Source: Phycicoccus sp. HDW14
Lineage (GTDB): Bacteria; Actinomycetota; Actinomycetes; Actinomycetales; Dermatophilaceae
Reading direction: 5' to 3'
Assembly (NCBI RefSeq): GCF_011383005.1
Contig: NZ_CP049935.1
Span: 310,001-374,000 of the forward strand
Length of the DNA stretch: 64,000 nt
Shown here: positions 1 to 9,135 of the stretch, in pieces
Position numbering within the stretch: position 1 is the first letter of the stretch
How the letters are laid out: every line of letters begins with the position of its first letter
Notes under the pieces: model-generated
What the model saw: the letters and a program-made list of their open reading frames with translations, nothing else
Database searches by the model: none
Told to the model about the DNA's origin: nothing
Position numbers and translations under genes: made by a program

Positions 1-1
1 G

Positions 2-1228
2 CCGTACATCGCGCTGCAGCTCGTCGGCATCCAGGCGGTGCTCGAGGTCATCGGGCTCGGCGGCGGCAGCAACGTCATCGCCAAGGACCTGCCGCTGTTC
101 ATCGCGTTCGCGCTGCTGGCGGCGTACACGTACTCGAGCGGCCTGCGCGCGCCGGCGGTCATCGCCTTCGTCAAGGACACGCTCATCTACCTCGTGATCA
201 TCATCGCGATCGTCTACCTGCCGAGCAAGGTCGGTGGGTGGGACGCCGTGTTCTCGGCGGCCGAGCAGAAGATGGCGAAGCCGAACCCGGTGGACGGCAA
301 GCCCACCGGCGCGTTCATCCCCGGTGCCCAGGCGCAGTGGGCGTACGCGACGCTCGGGCTCGGGTCGGCGCTCGCGCTCTTCATGTACCCGCACTCGATC
401 ACGGCCAGCCTCTCGGCGAGCTCGCGGAACACCATCCGGCGCAACGCCGCCATCCTTCCGGCGTACTCGTTCGTCCTCGGGCTGCTGGCGCTCCTCGGCT
501 GGGTGGCGATCGCCGCCGGCACCAGGCCGATCGGGCTCGACGGCAAGCCGAACGCGCAGCTGGTCATCCCGCAGCTCTTCGAGGACTCGTTCCCGTCGTG
601 GTTCGCGGGAGTCGCGTTCGCGGCCATCGCGATCGGCGCACTCGTGCCTGCGGCCATCATGTCCATCGCGGCCGCGAACACCTTCACACGCAACATCTAC
701 AAGGAGTGGCTGAAGCCCGACGCGACGCCCAAGCAGGAGGCCAAGGTCTCCAAGCTCGTCTCCCTCGTCGTCAAGGCCTTCGCGCTGGTGTTCGTGCTCG
801 CGCTCGACAAGCAGAACGCGATCAACTTCCAGCTGCTCGGCGGCATCTGGATCCTCCAGACCTTCCCCGCCGTCGTCCTCGGGCTCTACACCCGCTGGCT
901 GCACCGCTGGGCCCTCACCGCCGGCTGGGCCGTCGGGATGGTCTACGGCACGTGGCAGGCGTGGAGCGTCGCGAACCCGCGAGCCGGCATCAACCACTTC
1001 GGCGGCTCGCTCGACACGATCCCGATCATCGGGCAGATGGGCTACATCGCGATGACGGCGTTCGTCATCAACCTGCTCGTGGCCGTCGTCGGCACGCTGG
1101 TGCTGCGGCTCGCGAAGGCGCCGGAGGGCGAGGACGAGACGATCCGGGGCGACTACTTCGCTGACGCGGGAGACCCCCGGGTCGAGAAGGTCGCCCAGCC
1201 CATCCACCAGGAGGCGCCCAACCCCTGA
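2..1228 (+). CDS. Sodium:solute symporter (MctP-like monocarboxylate permease), 5' truncated
   Basis: The reading frame is already open at base 2 and ends with TGA at 1226-1228, so only the C-terminal 408 residues are here; the GTG at 38 is internal. The protein is very hydrophobic with about nine to ten membrane spans and ends in an acidic cytoplasmic tail. Short segments such as the SALALFMYPHS stretch and the AAIAIGALVPAAIMSIAAAN helix are characteristic of the sodium:solute symporter (SSS) family, in particular the branch that takes up pyruvate, lactate or propionate. Substrate is inferred from family resemblance only. The usual small DUF3311 partner would lie upstream, outside the window. 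Confidence 0.85.
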   Translation, partial: PYIALQLVGIQAVLEVIGLGGGSNVIAKDLPLFIAFALLAAYTYSSGLRAPAVIAFVKDTLIYLVIIIAIVYLPSKVGGWDAVFSAAEQKMAKPNPVDGKPTGAFIPGAQAQWAYATLGLGSALALFMYPHSITASLSASSRNTIRRNAAILPAYSFVLGLLALLGWVAIAAGTRPIGLDGKPNAQLVIPQLFEDSFPSWFAGVAFAAIAIGALVPAAIMSIAAANTFTRNIYKEWLKPDATPKQEAKVSKLVSLVVKAFALVFVLALDKQNAINFQLLGGIWILQTFPAVVLGLYTRWLHRWALTAGWAVGMVYGTWQAWSVANPRAGINHFGGSLDTIPIIGQMGYIAMTAFVINLLVAVVGTLVLRLAKAPEGEDETIRGDYFADAGDPRVEKVAQPIHQEAPNP

Positions 1229-1305
1229 CCCCTGTGCCGGGCGGGCGGCGGGCCGTGGTGTGAGCCGTGGTCTTCGCCCGCCCGGGCAGTTGGCAGGATG
1301 GGGCC

Positions 1306-3435
1306 ATGCCTCCCACCCCCTCACCCCGGCTCGTCGAGCTCGCCCAGGCCCACGGGGTCGCGACGGAGTACTGGGACTGGCTGGGGCAGCACGTCGCGGT
1401 GTCGGCGCCCTCCATCCGCGCGGTGCTCGCAGCCCTCGGGGTGGCCGCGGCCGACGACGCCGAGGTCGAGGCCGCCCTCGCCGAGCACGCCGACGCCCCG
1501 TGGCGCCGGACCCTCCAGGCCACGGTCGTCGCCCGCGCCGGGCGCTCGCGCGAGGTCCTCGTGCACGTGCCCGCCGGGTCGGGGGTGAGCCTGCATGCCG
1601 AGCTCGAGGACGGCGGCCGGCGCTCGTTCACCCAGCTCGACCGGTGGGTCCCCGACCGCGTCGTCGACGGCGTGCCGGTGGGGCAGGCGACCTTCGAGGT
1701 GCCGGCCGACCTGCCGCTCGGGTGGCACCGCCTCGTCGCCGACGTCGACGCCACGCCGCTCGACCCCACGACGCTCACCAGCACCCTCGTCGTCACCCCC
1801 CAGCGCCTCGAGCTGCCCGAGCCGGTGGCCTCGCAGCGGGTCGTCGGGCTGATGGCCCAGCTCTACCAGGTGCGCTCGCCCGGCTCGTGGGGCGTCGGCG
1901 ACCTGCGCGACCTCGCCGACCTCGCGTCGTGGGCCGCGGCCGCGCACGACGCCGACTTCGTCCTCGTCAACCCGCTGCACGCCGCCGAGCCGGTCAGCCC
2001 GATGGAACCCTCGCCCTACCTGCCGACGACCCGGCGGTTCGTCAACCCGCTGTACCTGCGGGTCGAGGACGTGTCCGAGGTCGCCTCCCTCGACGCCAGC
2101 GGCCACCGCCGGATGCTCGACCTCGCGGCGCGGGGCCGGGCGCTGGACGCGGGCGAGCGGATCGACCGCGACGCCGCCTGGGCGGTCAAGCGCGAGGCCC
2201 TGCGGCTCGTCCACGACGCCGGCCTCTCGGGCGCCCGGGCCGAGGCCTTCGCGGCCTACTGCGAGCGCGAGGGTGACGGCCTGTTGCGCTTCGCGACGTG
2301 GTGCGCGCTCGCCGACGTGCACGGGTTGCCGTTCACCGCCTGGCCCGAGGAGCTGCAGGACCCCGACGGACCGGCCGTCGCCGCGTTCCGCACCGGCCAC
2401 GCCGACGAGGTCGACCTGCACCGCTGGATGCAGTGGCTGCTCGAGGACCAGCTCGCCGTCGCCCAACGGGAGGCCACGGCCGCCGGGATGTCGCTCGGGG
2501 TCGTCCACGACCTGGCCGTGGGGGTCCACCCCGTCGGGGCCGACGCGTGGGCGCTCGGCGACGCCCTGGCGCGTGGGGTCACCGTCGGGGCGCCGCCGGA
2601 CCAGTTCAACCAGCTGGGGCAGAACTGGAGCCAGCCGCCGTGGCGCCCGGACCGGCTCGCCGAGCTCGGGTACGCGCCGTTCCGCGACATGGTGCGCACG
2701 GTGCTGCGTGACTCCGGAGGCATCCGGGTCGACCACATCCTCGGGCTGTTCCGGCTGTGGTGGATCCCCGCCGGGGGCACGCCCGCCGACGGCACGTACG
2801 TCTACTACGACGAGGAGGCGCTGCTCGGCATCCTCGTCCTCGAGGCGCAGCGGGCCGGGGCGGTCGTCATCGGCGAGGACCTCGGGGTCGTGGCGCCCAA
2901 CGTCCGTGAGGTGCTCACCGAGCGGGGGCTGCTCGGCACGTCCATCCTCTGGTTCGAGTGGGACGGCGACCGGGTGCGGCCGCCGGAGTCCTACCGCGAC
3001 CTGTGCCTCTCGTCGGTGACGGTGCACGACCTCCCGCCGACCGCGGGGTACCTGACCCTCGAGCACGTGGCCGTGCGCGAGCAGCTCGGGCTGCTCACCC
3101 GGCCGGTCGAGGAGGAGCGGGCCCTCGAGGAGTCGGCGATCGGGCGGGTGCGGGCGGCGCTGGAGTCGCGCGGGCTGCTGGCGCCCGGCGCCGACGTCGA
3201 CGACACGGTCGTCGCGCTGCACCGCTGGCTCGCGCAGACCCCGAGCCGGATGCTCGCGGTGTCGCTGCCCGACATCGTCGGCGACCGCCGGGCCATCAAC
3301 CAGCCGGGCACCAACGACGAGTACCCCAACTGGCGGCTGCCGCTGGCCGGGCCGGACGGGATGGCCGTGGACCTCGACGACATCCGCGAGTCCCCGCTCG
3401 CCGACCCCCTCTTCGACGCCCTCCGCGGCCGGTAG
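1306..3435 (+). CDS. malQ: 4-alpha-glucanotransferase (amylomaltase, GH77)
   Basis: A 709-residue GH77 enzyme that transfers maltosyl and longer alpha-1,4-glucan units between chains in cytoplasmic glycogen/maltodextrin metabolism. The three GH77 carboxylates are visible: nucleophile D476 in RVDHI, acid/base E524 in IGEDLG and D575 in VHDLP. The FNQLGQNWSQPPWRP stretch and the closing INQPGTNDEYPNWR stretch are also family signatures. The roughly 150-residue N-terminal extension before the catalytic barrel is usual in actinobacterial MalQ. ATG 1306 is preferred over the in-frame GTG at 1267 because homology begins at PSPRLVELAQAHGV. It is monocistronic and convergent with the gene at 3848; the palindromic array lies immediately downstream. 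Confidence 0.95.
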   Translation: MPPTPSPRLVELAQAHGVATEYWDWLGQHVAVSAPSIRAVLAALGVAAADDAEVEAALAEHADAPWRRTLQATVVARAGRSREVLVHVPAGSGVSLHAELEDGGRRSFTQLDRWVPDRVVDGVPVGQATFEVPADLPLGWHRLVADVDATPLDPTTLTSTLVVTPQRLELPEPVASQRVVGLMAQLYQVRSPGSWGVGDLRDLADLASWAAAAHDADFVLVNPLHAAEPVSPMEPSPYLPTTRRFVNPLYLRVEDVSEVASLDASGHRRMLDLAARGRALDAGERIDRDAAWAVKREALRLVHDAGLSGARAEAFAAYCEREGDGLLRFATWCALADVHGLPFTAWPEELQDPDGPAVAAFRTGHADEVDLHRWMQWLLEDQLAVAQREATAAGMSLGVVHDLAVGVHPVGADAWALGDALARGVTVGAPPDQFNQLGQNWSQPPWRPDRLAELGYAPFRDMVRTVLRDSGGIRVDHILGLFRLWWIPAGGTPADGTYVYYDEEALLGILVLEAQRAGAVVIGEDLGVVAPNVREVLTERGLLGTSILWFEWDGDRVRPPESYRDLCLSSVTVHDLPPTAGYLTLEHVAVREQLGLLTRPVEEERALEESAIGRVRAALESRGLLAPGADVDDTVVALHRWLAQTPSRMLAVSLPDIVGDRRAINQPGTNDEYPNWRLPLAGPDGMAVDLDDIRESPLADPLFDALRGR

Positions 3436-3470
3436 CCCGGAGCGGCGCAGCGGGGGCCCGCCCCTGCCTT

Positions 3471-3827
3471 GCTGCCAGGAAGCGTTCCTGGTGGTGTGGG
3501 TGGGGTGACTGCCCCTGCTGGGCTGCCAGGAAGCGTTCCTGGTGGTGTGGGTGGGGTGGCTGCCCCTGCTGGGCTGCCAGGAAGCGTTCCTGGTGGTGTG
3601 GGTGGGGTGGCTGCCCCTGCTGGGCTGCCAGGAAGCGTTCCTGGTGGTGTGGGTGGGGTGACTGCCCCTGCTGGGCTCCCAGGAAGCGTTCCTGGTGGTG
3701 TGGGTGGGGTGGCTGCCCCTGCTGGGCTGCCAGGAAGCGTTCCTGGTGGTGTGGGTGGGGTGACTGCCCCTGCTGGGCTGCCAGGAATCGTTCCTGGTGG
3801 CGGTGACGGCGTGTCGGGCGCCACCAC
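3471..3827. repeat. 51-bp tandem repeat array, seven copies, each with a perfect palindrome
   Basis: Copies begin at 3471, 3522, 3573, 3624, 3675, 3726 and 3777; the last one decays after about 30 bases. Each carries CCAGGAA-NNN-TTCCTGG, a 7-bp inverted repeat around a 3-base centre, first at 3475-3491. Copies vary mainly at one A/G position (GTGACTGCC or GTGGCTGCC). Copy 5 has a change just outside the palindrome, and copy 7 changes only the centre (TCG for GCG), so the arms are intact in all seven. The unit is a multiple of three, so all frames stay open, but no translated product looks like a protein. The array fills the gap between convergent malQ and the AbiEi-like gene, where it could serve as a tandem bidirectional terminator or as a protein-binding array. 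Confidence 0.9.
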
Positions 3828-3847
3828 CTGCTCCCGGCACGGGTGCG

Positions 3848-4819
3848 TCAGGCGGCGCGATGCGACCACGGTGAGTGAGGAGTCGCGCGGACGTCTGGAC
3901 GCGGCCGTCGGGTGGCGACGGCGTAGGCGTCCTCGAAGCGGCGCAGCACCACCTCCGGCTGGTGCTCGATCCGGCGTGGCGTGACCCCGACGACGACGAT
4001 GCCGGCCACCGTCAGCGAGCTGTCGCCGTCGACCGTGGCGTCCCAGTCCTCACCGTGTGAGTGGTACCGGTGGGAATGCACCATGCCGGCGAGGGCGACC
4101 TCGTCGAACCAGACGTCGGGGGTCAGCAGCACGACGCCTCCGGCGCTCTCGAGACCGGGGTTCAGCCACGGCTCGGGCAGGACGGTGGAGGTCCGGAGAA
4201 CGGTCAGCAACCCGCTCTCCGGACGTGACCACGCCCCCGTGGCGGCAGCCGCCAGGCCAACCCGGACGACGCCTCCGGGGGCAGCGCGCGTGCGGTGGAC
4301 CCACTCGGTGAGATCGTCGAGGGAGGCTGCGCGTCGCTGCACCGCCTCAACGAGGATGGCCGTCGCCTCACCACCGGTGCGGGTGGCGCCGGCGGCGTCG
4401 ACTGCGGCTCGAGCGGGGGACGACATCCGCAGCGGGCCGCGGACCACGACGCCGGGATCACGCAAGGCCGTGCGACGCACGCAGGCGAACCCGGCCTGCC
4501 GGTCGGAGCCGGAGCGCGGCACGACGAGGTGGACCGTCCCGCCCTCGTCGGCCGAGGTGATGCCGTGCAGGCGCGCGGCGGTAGGACCGGCGAGCACCGC
4601 GTCGGGGCCGGCCCAGAGGAGTGCCGCCACAAGCCTCTGCCGCGGCCTGGGCTCCTGGCGCGTCAGCATGACGACGTGGGGGAGGAGCAGACGCCAGGCA
4701 CGGCCGGCGTTCCAGCGCCACGCCTCCGGCGTCACCCCGTGGGCGAGCAGCTGGGAGCGGCTCGCGACGCCGTCCTGGCGCGCGAGCAGCTCGAGGACCG
4801 CGAATGGCAGCTCTGGCAC
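3848..4819 (-). CDS. AbiEi-type antitoxin-domain protein with degenerate nuclease-like C-terminus
   Basis: A 323-residue protein of a large actinobacterial family. Residues about 5-60 (LLARQDGVASRSQLLAHG, then RAWRLLLPHVV) form the winged-helix domain found in AbiEi antitoxins and related transcription factors. The C-terminal 90 residues (LTPDVWFDEVALAGMVHSH onward) resemble the fold seen in DUF559/Vsr-like nucleases, but I cannot find a complete catalytic set. No AbiEii nucleotidyltransferase toxin gene is adjacent, so a working type IV toxin-antitoxin pair is not supported. These orphans are multicopy in actinobacterial genomes and their role is unknown. It is convergent with malQ, and its start lies upstream of a palindrome-rich 268-bp gap. 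Confidence 0.65.
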   Translation of the reverse strand: MPELPFAVLELLARQDGVASRSQLLAHGVTPEAWRWNAGRAWRLLLPHVVMLTRQEPRPRQRLVAALLWAGPDAVLAGPTAARLHGITSADEGGTVHLVVPRSGSDRQAGFACVRRTALRDPGVVVRGPLRMSSPARAAVDAAGATRTGGEATAILVEAVQRRAASLDDLTEWVHRTRAAPGGVVRVGLAAAATGAWSRPESGLLTVLRTSTVLPEPWLNPGLESAGGVVLLTPDVWFDEVALAGMVHSHRYHSHGEDWDATVDGDSSLTVAGIVVVGVTPRRIEHQPEVVLRRFEDAYAVATRRPRPDVRATPHSPWSHRAA

Positions 4820-4965
4820 GCGGCCATCGTGCGCATCGACGACGGTCGTCGTCGAGGGCGCCGCCGGGGTTGTGGACGACGACCGGTGGAGGCGGACCTG
4901 TGGACGACGGCGGGCCGAGTGGCGGCCTTGCTGGGGTCGGGCTGGGGGCGATCACCCCATCCCAG

Positions 4966-4988
4966 CCGCCAGGAGGCCGTCCTGGCGG
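4966..4988. repeat. Small palindrome related to the 3.5-kb array
   Basis: CCGCCAGGA and TCCTGGCGG form a perfect 9-bp inverted repeat around five bases. Its CCAGGA/TCCTGG core is the same as in the array at 3471-3827. It lies in the gap between the AbiEi-like gene and the glutamine amidotransferase gene, where it may be a dispersed copy of the same element. Confidence 0.55.
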
Positions 4989-5020
4989 CAGACGTGGGGT
5001 GCGGGCGGACCCGGTAGCGG

Positions 5021-5073
5021 GCGGTTCGAGGTATCCGGCCACCGTGTGACGGCAGCGGGATACCTCGAACCGC
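5021..5073 (-). terminator. Large inverted repeat, probable terminator of the glutamine amidotransferase operon
   Basis: A perfect 16-bp inverted repeat pairs 5021-5036 with 5058-5073 around a 21-base loop. It begins 15 bases past the stop of the minus-strand gene at 5088. There is no T-tract, which is common for high-GC actinobacterial terminators. The position fits a terminator better than an operator for the next gene. Confidence 0.6.
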
Positions 5074-5087
5074 GGGGTCGGGGCCGG

Positions 5088-5795
5088 TCAGTCGAGCTGG
5101 GCGGCGAAGCGCTCGGCGAAGGGCGCCCACGAGGAACGCAGCGCCTCCCGGGCCGCCTCGACCGAGGCCAGCACCTCCCGGTCGGCGTCCTCGAGACCGT
5201 GCGGGCGCTCCCAGCGCAGCCAGTCGGCGAACACCTCGGGGGAGGTCTCGGGATGGAACTGCACACCCCAGGCCCGCAGCCCGAACCGCAGCGCCTGCGG
5301 CCGGCCGTCGGGCAGCCGCGCGAGCACCGTCGCGCCGGGCGGCACGTCGAGCACGACGTCGTCGTTGAAGTGCACCGCGAGCGAGCCGCCCAGCCCGGCG
5401 AGCAGCGGGTCGCCCATGCCGTCGGTCGTCAGGGCCACCGGCACGACCCCGGCCGTGCGCCCCGTGGGGTTGCGGTCCACTCGGCCGCCGAGCGCCACCG
5501 ACGCCAGCTGGTGCCCGAGGCACACGCCGAGGACGGGCAGCCCGCGCCGCACGGAGTCGCGCACGAGCTCCTTGGTCGGTGTCAGCCAGGGGTGCTCGGC
5601 GTCGTCGTTGGCGCCCATCGCACCGCCGAGCACGACGAGCCCGTCGGCACCGGTCCCCGCCAGCCGCTGCGGCACCGGCTCGCCGAGGAAGCCGCGGACC
5701 ACCGACAGCTCGACCCCGAGGTCCTCCCACCACCCACCGAGCCAGCCCGGCGGGTCGTCCGGTTCGTGCTGGACGACGAGGAGCCGCCGAGCCAT
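5088..5795 (-). CDS. Type 1 glutamine amidotransferase (class I GATase)
   Basis: A 235-residue stand-alone class I glutamine amidotransferase, of the kind that releases ammonia from glutamine. The catalytic triad is complete: nucleophile C92 in GVCLGHQ, H181 and E183 in VQFHPE. It resembles the GuaA amidotransferase domain but lacks the ATP-pyrophosphatase half, so it is not GMP synthase; no acceptor partner is encoded next to it. ATG 5795 overlaps the stop of the upstream VIT1 gene by one base (TGATG), implying translational coupling, and the longer upstream reading is just the shadow of that gene. Substrate unknown. Confidence 0.88.
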   Translation of the reverse strand: MARRLLVVQHEPDDPPGWLGGWWEDLGVELSVVRGFLGEPVPQRLAGTGADGLVVLGGAMGANDDAEHPWLTPTKELVRDSVRRGLPVLGVCLGHQLASVALGGRVDRNPTGRTAGVVPVALTTDGMGDPLLAGLGGSLAVHFNDDVVLDVPPGATVLARLPDGRPQALRFGLRAWGVQFHPETSPEVFADWLRWERPHGLEDADREVLASVEAAREALRSSWAPFAERFAAQLD

Positions 5796-6544
5796 CAGCC
5801 CACCTGGGCGCCGACGAGCGACCCGATGCCGTACGTGACGGCCATCGCCAGCAGCCCGCCGACGACGACGCGCACCGTGGCCCGCCGGGCGTCGGAGTCG
5901 CCGAGCCGGGCGCTGAGCAGCCCGGTGAAGGCGAGGGCGAGGACGACGGCGACGACGGTCACCGGCACACGCCACCCCGTCGGGGGCAGGACGATCGCCA
6001 GCAGCGGGAGCACGGCGCCGACGGTGAACGCGACCATCGAGGCCCAGGCCGCGTGCCAGGGGTTGGTGAAGTTCTCGGGGTCGATGCCGAGCTCGGCCTC
6101 CGCGTGGGCCGCCAGGGCGTCGTGCGCCGTCAGCTCGGAGGCGACCTGCAGGGCGAGCTCGGGGGAGAGGCCCTTGCCCTCGTAGATCTCGGCGAGCTCC
6201 GCGAGCTCGGCCTCGGGCTCCTCGCGCAGCTCGCGGACCTCCTTGGCGATGAGGGCGCGCTCGGAGTCGCGCTGCGTGCTCACCGACACGTACTCGCCGA
6301 CGGCCATGCTCAGCGCACCGGCGGCCAGCCCCGCGAGACCGGCGGTGAGCACCGCGCCGCGGTCGGTCGTCGCGGCGGCGACACCGATGACCAGGCCGGC
6401 GGTCGAGACGATGCCGTCGTTGGCGCCGAGGACACCGGCGCGCAGCCAGTTGAGGCGCGAGGCCATCGACCCGTCGTGCGCCTCGGTGTGCGCGTCGAGG
6501 GCCTCCTCGAGCGACTCCGGGGTCTCCGGGCGGACCTCAGCCAT
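5795..6544 (-). CDS. VIT1/CCC1 family iron/manganese transporter
   Basis: A 249-residue membrane protein of the VIT1/CCC1 family, which moves Fe2+ or Mn2+ across membranes. Hallmarks are the first-helix motif [20 protein letters not shown], the second helix ending [20 protein letters not shown], an acidic cytoplasmic segment with [23 protein letters not shown], and three C-terminal spans. Length and five-helix layout match the family. The start overlaps the pterin dehydratase stop by eight bases and its own stop overlaps the next start, so the three genes probably share one transcript. Metal specificity cannot be read from the sequence. Confidence 0.92.
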   Translation of the reverse strand: MAEVRPETPESLEEALDAHTEAHDGSMASRLNWLRAGVLGANDGIVSTAGLVIGVAAATTDRGAVLTAGLAGLAAGALSMAVGEYVSVSTQRDSERALIAKEVRELREEPEAELAELAEIYEGKGLSPELALQVASELTAHDALAAHAEAELGIDPENFTNPWHAAWASMVAFTVGAVLPLLAIVLPPTGWRVPVTVVAVVLALAFTGLLSARLGDSDARRATVRVVVGGLLAMAVTYGIGSLVGAQVG

Positions 6545-6845
6545 CGAGCACCACGCCCTCGGCCCGGGCCGCCGCGGAGATGCGGTGCGCCAGCTCGATG
6601 TCGAGCTGGGTCAGCCCACCGGCGTCGTGGGTGCTCAGCAGCCAGCGCGTCGTGCGCCAGCGGATGTCGATGTCGGGGTGGTGGTTCATCTGCTCCGCCT
6701 CGTCGGCGGCGGCCACGACGAGGCGGACGGCGGCCGGGAAGTCGGGGGCCTCGAGGGTCGCCACGATGGCGTCGCCCTCGCGGGCCCAGCCGGGGAGGTC
6801 GCCCAGCTGGCGGGTGACCTCGTCGTCGGTGAGGAGTCGGCTCAT
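6537..6845 (-). CDS. 4a-hydroxytetrahydrobiopterin dehydratase (PCD/DCoH family)
   Basis: A 102-residue single-domain protein of the pterin-4a-carbinolamine dehydratase family, which dehydrates 4a-hydroxytetrahydropterin formed by aromatic amino acid hydroxylases. The active-site signature [13 protein letters not shown] with its two histidines is present, followed by the [19 protein letters not shown] motif. I chose ATG 6845 over GTG 6863 because a GATGAT box ends six bases before 6845, which would be a leaderless start and would place 6863 inside the promoter. It heads the three-gene minus-strand unit. No aromatic hydroxylase is nearby, so its substrate here is unclear. Confidence 0.92.
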   Translation of the reverse strand: MSRLLTDDEVTRQLGDLPGWAREGDAIVATLEAPDFPAAVRLVVAAADEAEQMNHHPDIDIRWRTTRWLLSTHDAGGLTQLDIELAHRISAAARAEGVVLDG

Positions 6846-6900
6846 CCCGACATCATCGGCCACCGGCGACCCCGGTGGCAGGTCAGGTGAGCCTCACCCG

Positions 6901-8115
6901 TCAGAAGCCCGCGGGGCCGGCCTGGTTGCCCGTCGGGTGGATCTGGGCCTCGGCGACGGACGCCGGCCCGATGGCGTCGCCGTCGTCCGACCCCCGCCAG
7001 TCCTGCACGGTCGCCGTGGCCGTCACCTCGTGCCGCTGGATCTCACCGCGCGCGATCTCCTCGGCGAAGTGGCAGGCGACGCGGTGCGACGCCGGCACGC
7101 CGTCGACCTCGACGACCCGCAGCTGCGGGCGCTCGTCGTCGCAGCGGGTCTCCTGGCGCCAGGGGCAGCGGGTGTGGAACCGGCACCCTGCCGGCGGGCG
7201 CGAGGGCGAGGGCAGGTCGCCGACGAGCAGGATCTGCTCGCGCGCGTCCTCGGCGGCCGGGTCGGGCACCGGGACGGCCGACAGCAGCGCCCGCGTGTAC
7301 GGGTGCAGGGGCGTCGCGTACAGGTCGTCGGCGGTGGCCTCCTCGACGAGCCCGCCGAGGTACATGACCCCGATCCGGTCGCTGATGTGCCGGACGACGG
7401 CCAGGTCGTGCGCGACGACGAGGTAGGTGAGGTCGAACTCGTCCTGCAGCTGCTCGAGCAGGTTGATGACCTGCGCCTGCACCGAGACGTCGAGGGCCGA
7501 GACCGGCTCGTCGGCGACAATGAGCTTCGGCTCGACGGCGAGCGCGCGGGCGATGCCGATGCGCTGGCGCTGGCCGCCGGAGAACTCGTGCGGGTACTTC
7601 TTGAGCGCGGCGGCGGGCAGGCCCACGGCCGCGAGCAGCTCGCGCAGCCGCTTCGCCGTGGCCGCGTCGTCGGTCGCGAGGCCGTGCGCCTTCATCCCCT
7701 CGACGAGGAGGGACTCGACCGACTGGCGCGGGTCGAGGCTGCTCATGGGGTCCTGGAAGACCATCTGGAAGTCCTTGCGGCGCTTCCGGAGCTCGGTGCC
7801 CCTGAGCGAGGAGATGTCGGTGCCGTCGACGAGCACCGTTCCGTCGGTGGGCGGCTCGAGGTTGAGGATGGCCTTGCCGAGCGTCGACTTGCCGCAGCCG
7901 GACTCGCCGACCAGGCCGTAGGTCTCACCCCTGCGGATCTGGAGGTCGACCCCGTCGACGGCGTAGACGTACCCGACGGTCTTGTCGAAGATCACGCCGC
8001 GCTTGATGGGGAAGTGCACCTTGACGCCGCGGGCGTCGACGAGCAGGTCGCGGTCGTCGGCCTCCGGCGTGACGCCCTCGGGCCCGGGCGAGGCGGTCTC
8101 GGCGGCGGTCGTCAT
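6901..8115 (-). CDS. Oligopeptide/dipeptide ABC transporter ATP-binding protein (DppF/OppF type)
   Basis: A 404-residue ATPase subunit. Walker A is GESGCGKST, the signature motif is [14 protein letters not shown], Walker B is [12 protein letters not shown] and the switch histidine is in VVAHDL. The C-terminal oligopeptide-ABC extension carries a cysteine cluster ([15 protein letters not shown]), which in this family can hold an iron-sulfur cluster. The insert between the N-terminal strand and Walker A ([19 protein letters not shown]) is typical of the F subunit. ATG 8115 overlaps the stop of the upstream ATPase by four bases. It is the last gene of the five-gene peptide transporter operon. 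Confidence 0.93.
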   Translation of the reverse strand: MTTAAETASPGPEGVTPEADDRDLLVDARGVKVHFPIKRGVIFDKTVGYVYAVDGVDLQIRRGETYGLVGESGCGKSTLGKAILNLEPPTDGTVLVDGTDISSLRGTELRKRRKDFQMVFQDPMSSLDPRQSVESLLVEGMKAHGLATDDAATAKRLRELLAAVGLPAAALKKYPHEFSGGQRQRIGIARALAVEPKLIVADEPVSALDVSVQAQVINLLEQLQDEFDLTYLVVAHDLAVVRHISDRIGVMYLGGLVEEATADDLYATPLHPYTRALLSAVPVPDPAAEDAREQILLVGDLPSPSRPPAGCRFHTRCPWRQETRCDDERPQLRVVEVDGVPASHRVACHFAEEIARGEIQRHEVTATATVQDWRGSDDGDAIGPASVAEAQIHPTGNQAGPAGF

Positions 8116-9128
8116 CGCGGTCCTCCGACGGGGTTGAAGCAGCGCAGGGCCCGACCGGCGGACTCCTCGAGGGGCGGGGTCTGCTGCGTGCAGACGTCGA
8201 TCGGCTGCGAGCACCGGGGGGCGAACGCGCACGCGTGGGCCCAGGGCAGGTTGTCCGACACCGAGCCCGGGATGGGCGTGAGCGGGGCCCGGTCGGTGTC
8301 GAGCCGGGGGATCGAGGCGAGCAGCCCGTTCGTGTACGGGTGGCGCGGCTCGCCGAACAGGGCGTGGCGCTCGGCCCGCTCGACGATGCGCCCGCCGTAC
8401 AGGACGTTGACCTCGTCGCACAGCCCGGCCACGACGCCGAGGTCGTGGGTGATCATGACCAGCGCGGTGCCGGTGTCCTGCACCAGCTCCTTGAGCAGGC
8501 TGAGGATCTGGGCCTGGATGGTGACGTCGAGCGCGGTGGTCGGCTCGTCGGCGATGAGCAGCCGCGGTGCGCAGGCCAGCGCCATCGCGATGAGCGCGCG
8601 CTGGCGCATGCCGCCGCTCATCTGGTGCGGGTAGTCCTTGAGCCGGCGGTCGGGGTCGGGGATGCCGACCCGCTGGAGCAGCTCGCGCGCCAGCGGCGTC
8701 GCGGCCTTGCGCGACATCTTGCGGTGCCGCTCGAGGATCTCGGTCACCTGCAGGCCCACGGGCACGACCGGGTTCAGCGAGGAGAGCGGGTCCTGGAAGA
8801 TCATCGCGATGTCGCGCCCGCGCCGGTCGCGCATCTCGCCGGGGGACAGGCGCAGCAGGTCGGTGCCGTCGAAGGTCGCGCTGCCCTCGACCCGGTTGCC
8901 CCGGTCCGGGAGCAGGCCCATGATCGCGAGCGAGGTGACCGACTTGCCGCAGCCGGACTCGCCGACGAGGCCGACGGTCTGGCCCGGGCGGACGTCGAAC
9001 GAGACGCCGTCGACGGCGGTGAAGGACTCCTCGCCCTGGCGGGTGAAGGTGACCGTGAGGTCGCGGACCGAGAGCAGCGGCTCGTCGCCGTGCCGGTTCT
9101 CCCGGGGTGTGGTCGCCGTGGCGGTCAT
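8112..9128 (-). CDS. Oligopeptide/dipeptide ABC transporter ATP-binding protein (DppD/OppD type)
   Basis: A 338-residue ATPase with Walker A GESGCGKS, signature [15 protein letters not shown], Walker [13 protein letters not shown] and switch MITHDLG. The C-terminal domain has the cysteine motif [14 protein letters not shown] of the oligopeptide subfamily. The [12 protein letters not shown] wording and the phrase [10 protein letters not shown] are typical of D subunits. It sits seven bases after the permease stop and overlaps the next ATPase gene (ATGA). Together with the neighbouring F-type subunit it should form the heterodimeric motor of the importer. Confidence 0.93.
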   Translation of the reverse strand: MTATATTPRENRHGDEPLLSVRDLTVTFTRQGEESFTAVDGVSFDVRPGQTVGLVGESGCGKSVTSLAIMGLLPDRGNRVEGSATFDGTDLLRLSPGEMRDRRGRDIAMIFQDPLSSLNPVVPVGLQVTEILERHRKMSRKAATPLARELLQRVGIPDPDRRLKDYPHQMSGGMRQRALIAMALACAPRLLIADEPTTALDVTIQAQILSLLKELVQDTGTALVMITHDLGVVAGLCDEVNVLYGGRIVERAERHALFGEPRHPYTNGLLASIPRLDTDRAPLTPIPGSVSDNLPWAHACAFAPRCSQPIDVCTQQTPPLEESAGRALRCFNPVGGPR

Positions 9129-9135
9129 CGGCGTC

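Noticed and set aside
3471..3827. CRISPR array
   Set aside because: Copies are directly adjacent at 51 bp with no unique spacers, and no cas genes are near.
1321..3840. Long minus-strand reading frame opposite malQ
   Set aside because: Arg/Pro/His-rich shadow of malQ without any domain; malQ has complete GH77 motifs.
3469..3984. Collagen-like Gly/Pro repeat protein encoded by the 51-bp array
   Set aside because: All frames are open because the unit is 17 codons. No start with a ribosome site is evident, and the conserved feature is a DNA palindrome, not a peptide.
3848..4819. Type IV toxin-antitoxin locus
   Set aside because: Only the antitoxin-like domain is present; no AbiEii toxin gene adjoins it.
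5088..5795. GMP synthase (guaA)
   Set aside because: Only the amidotransferase domain is present; the ATP-pyrophosphatase half is missing.
5795..5975. N-terminal extension of the glutamine amidotransferase
   Set aside because: The extra residues are an Arg-rich shadow of the VIT1 gene, and ATG 5795 is coupled to its stop.
3981..6185. Long plus-strand reading frame over the AbiEi, GATase and VIT1 genes
   Set aside because: It spans three well-supported minus-strand genes and has low-complexity composition.
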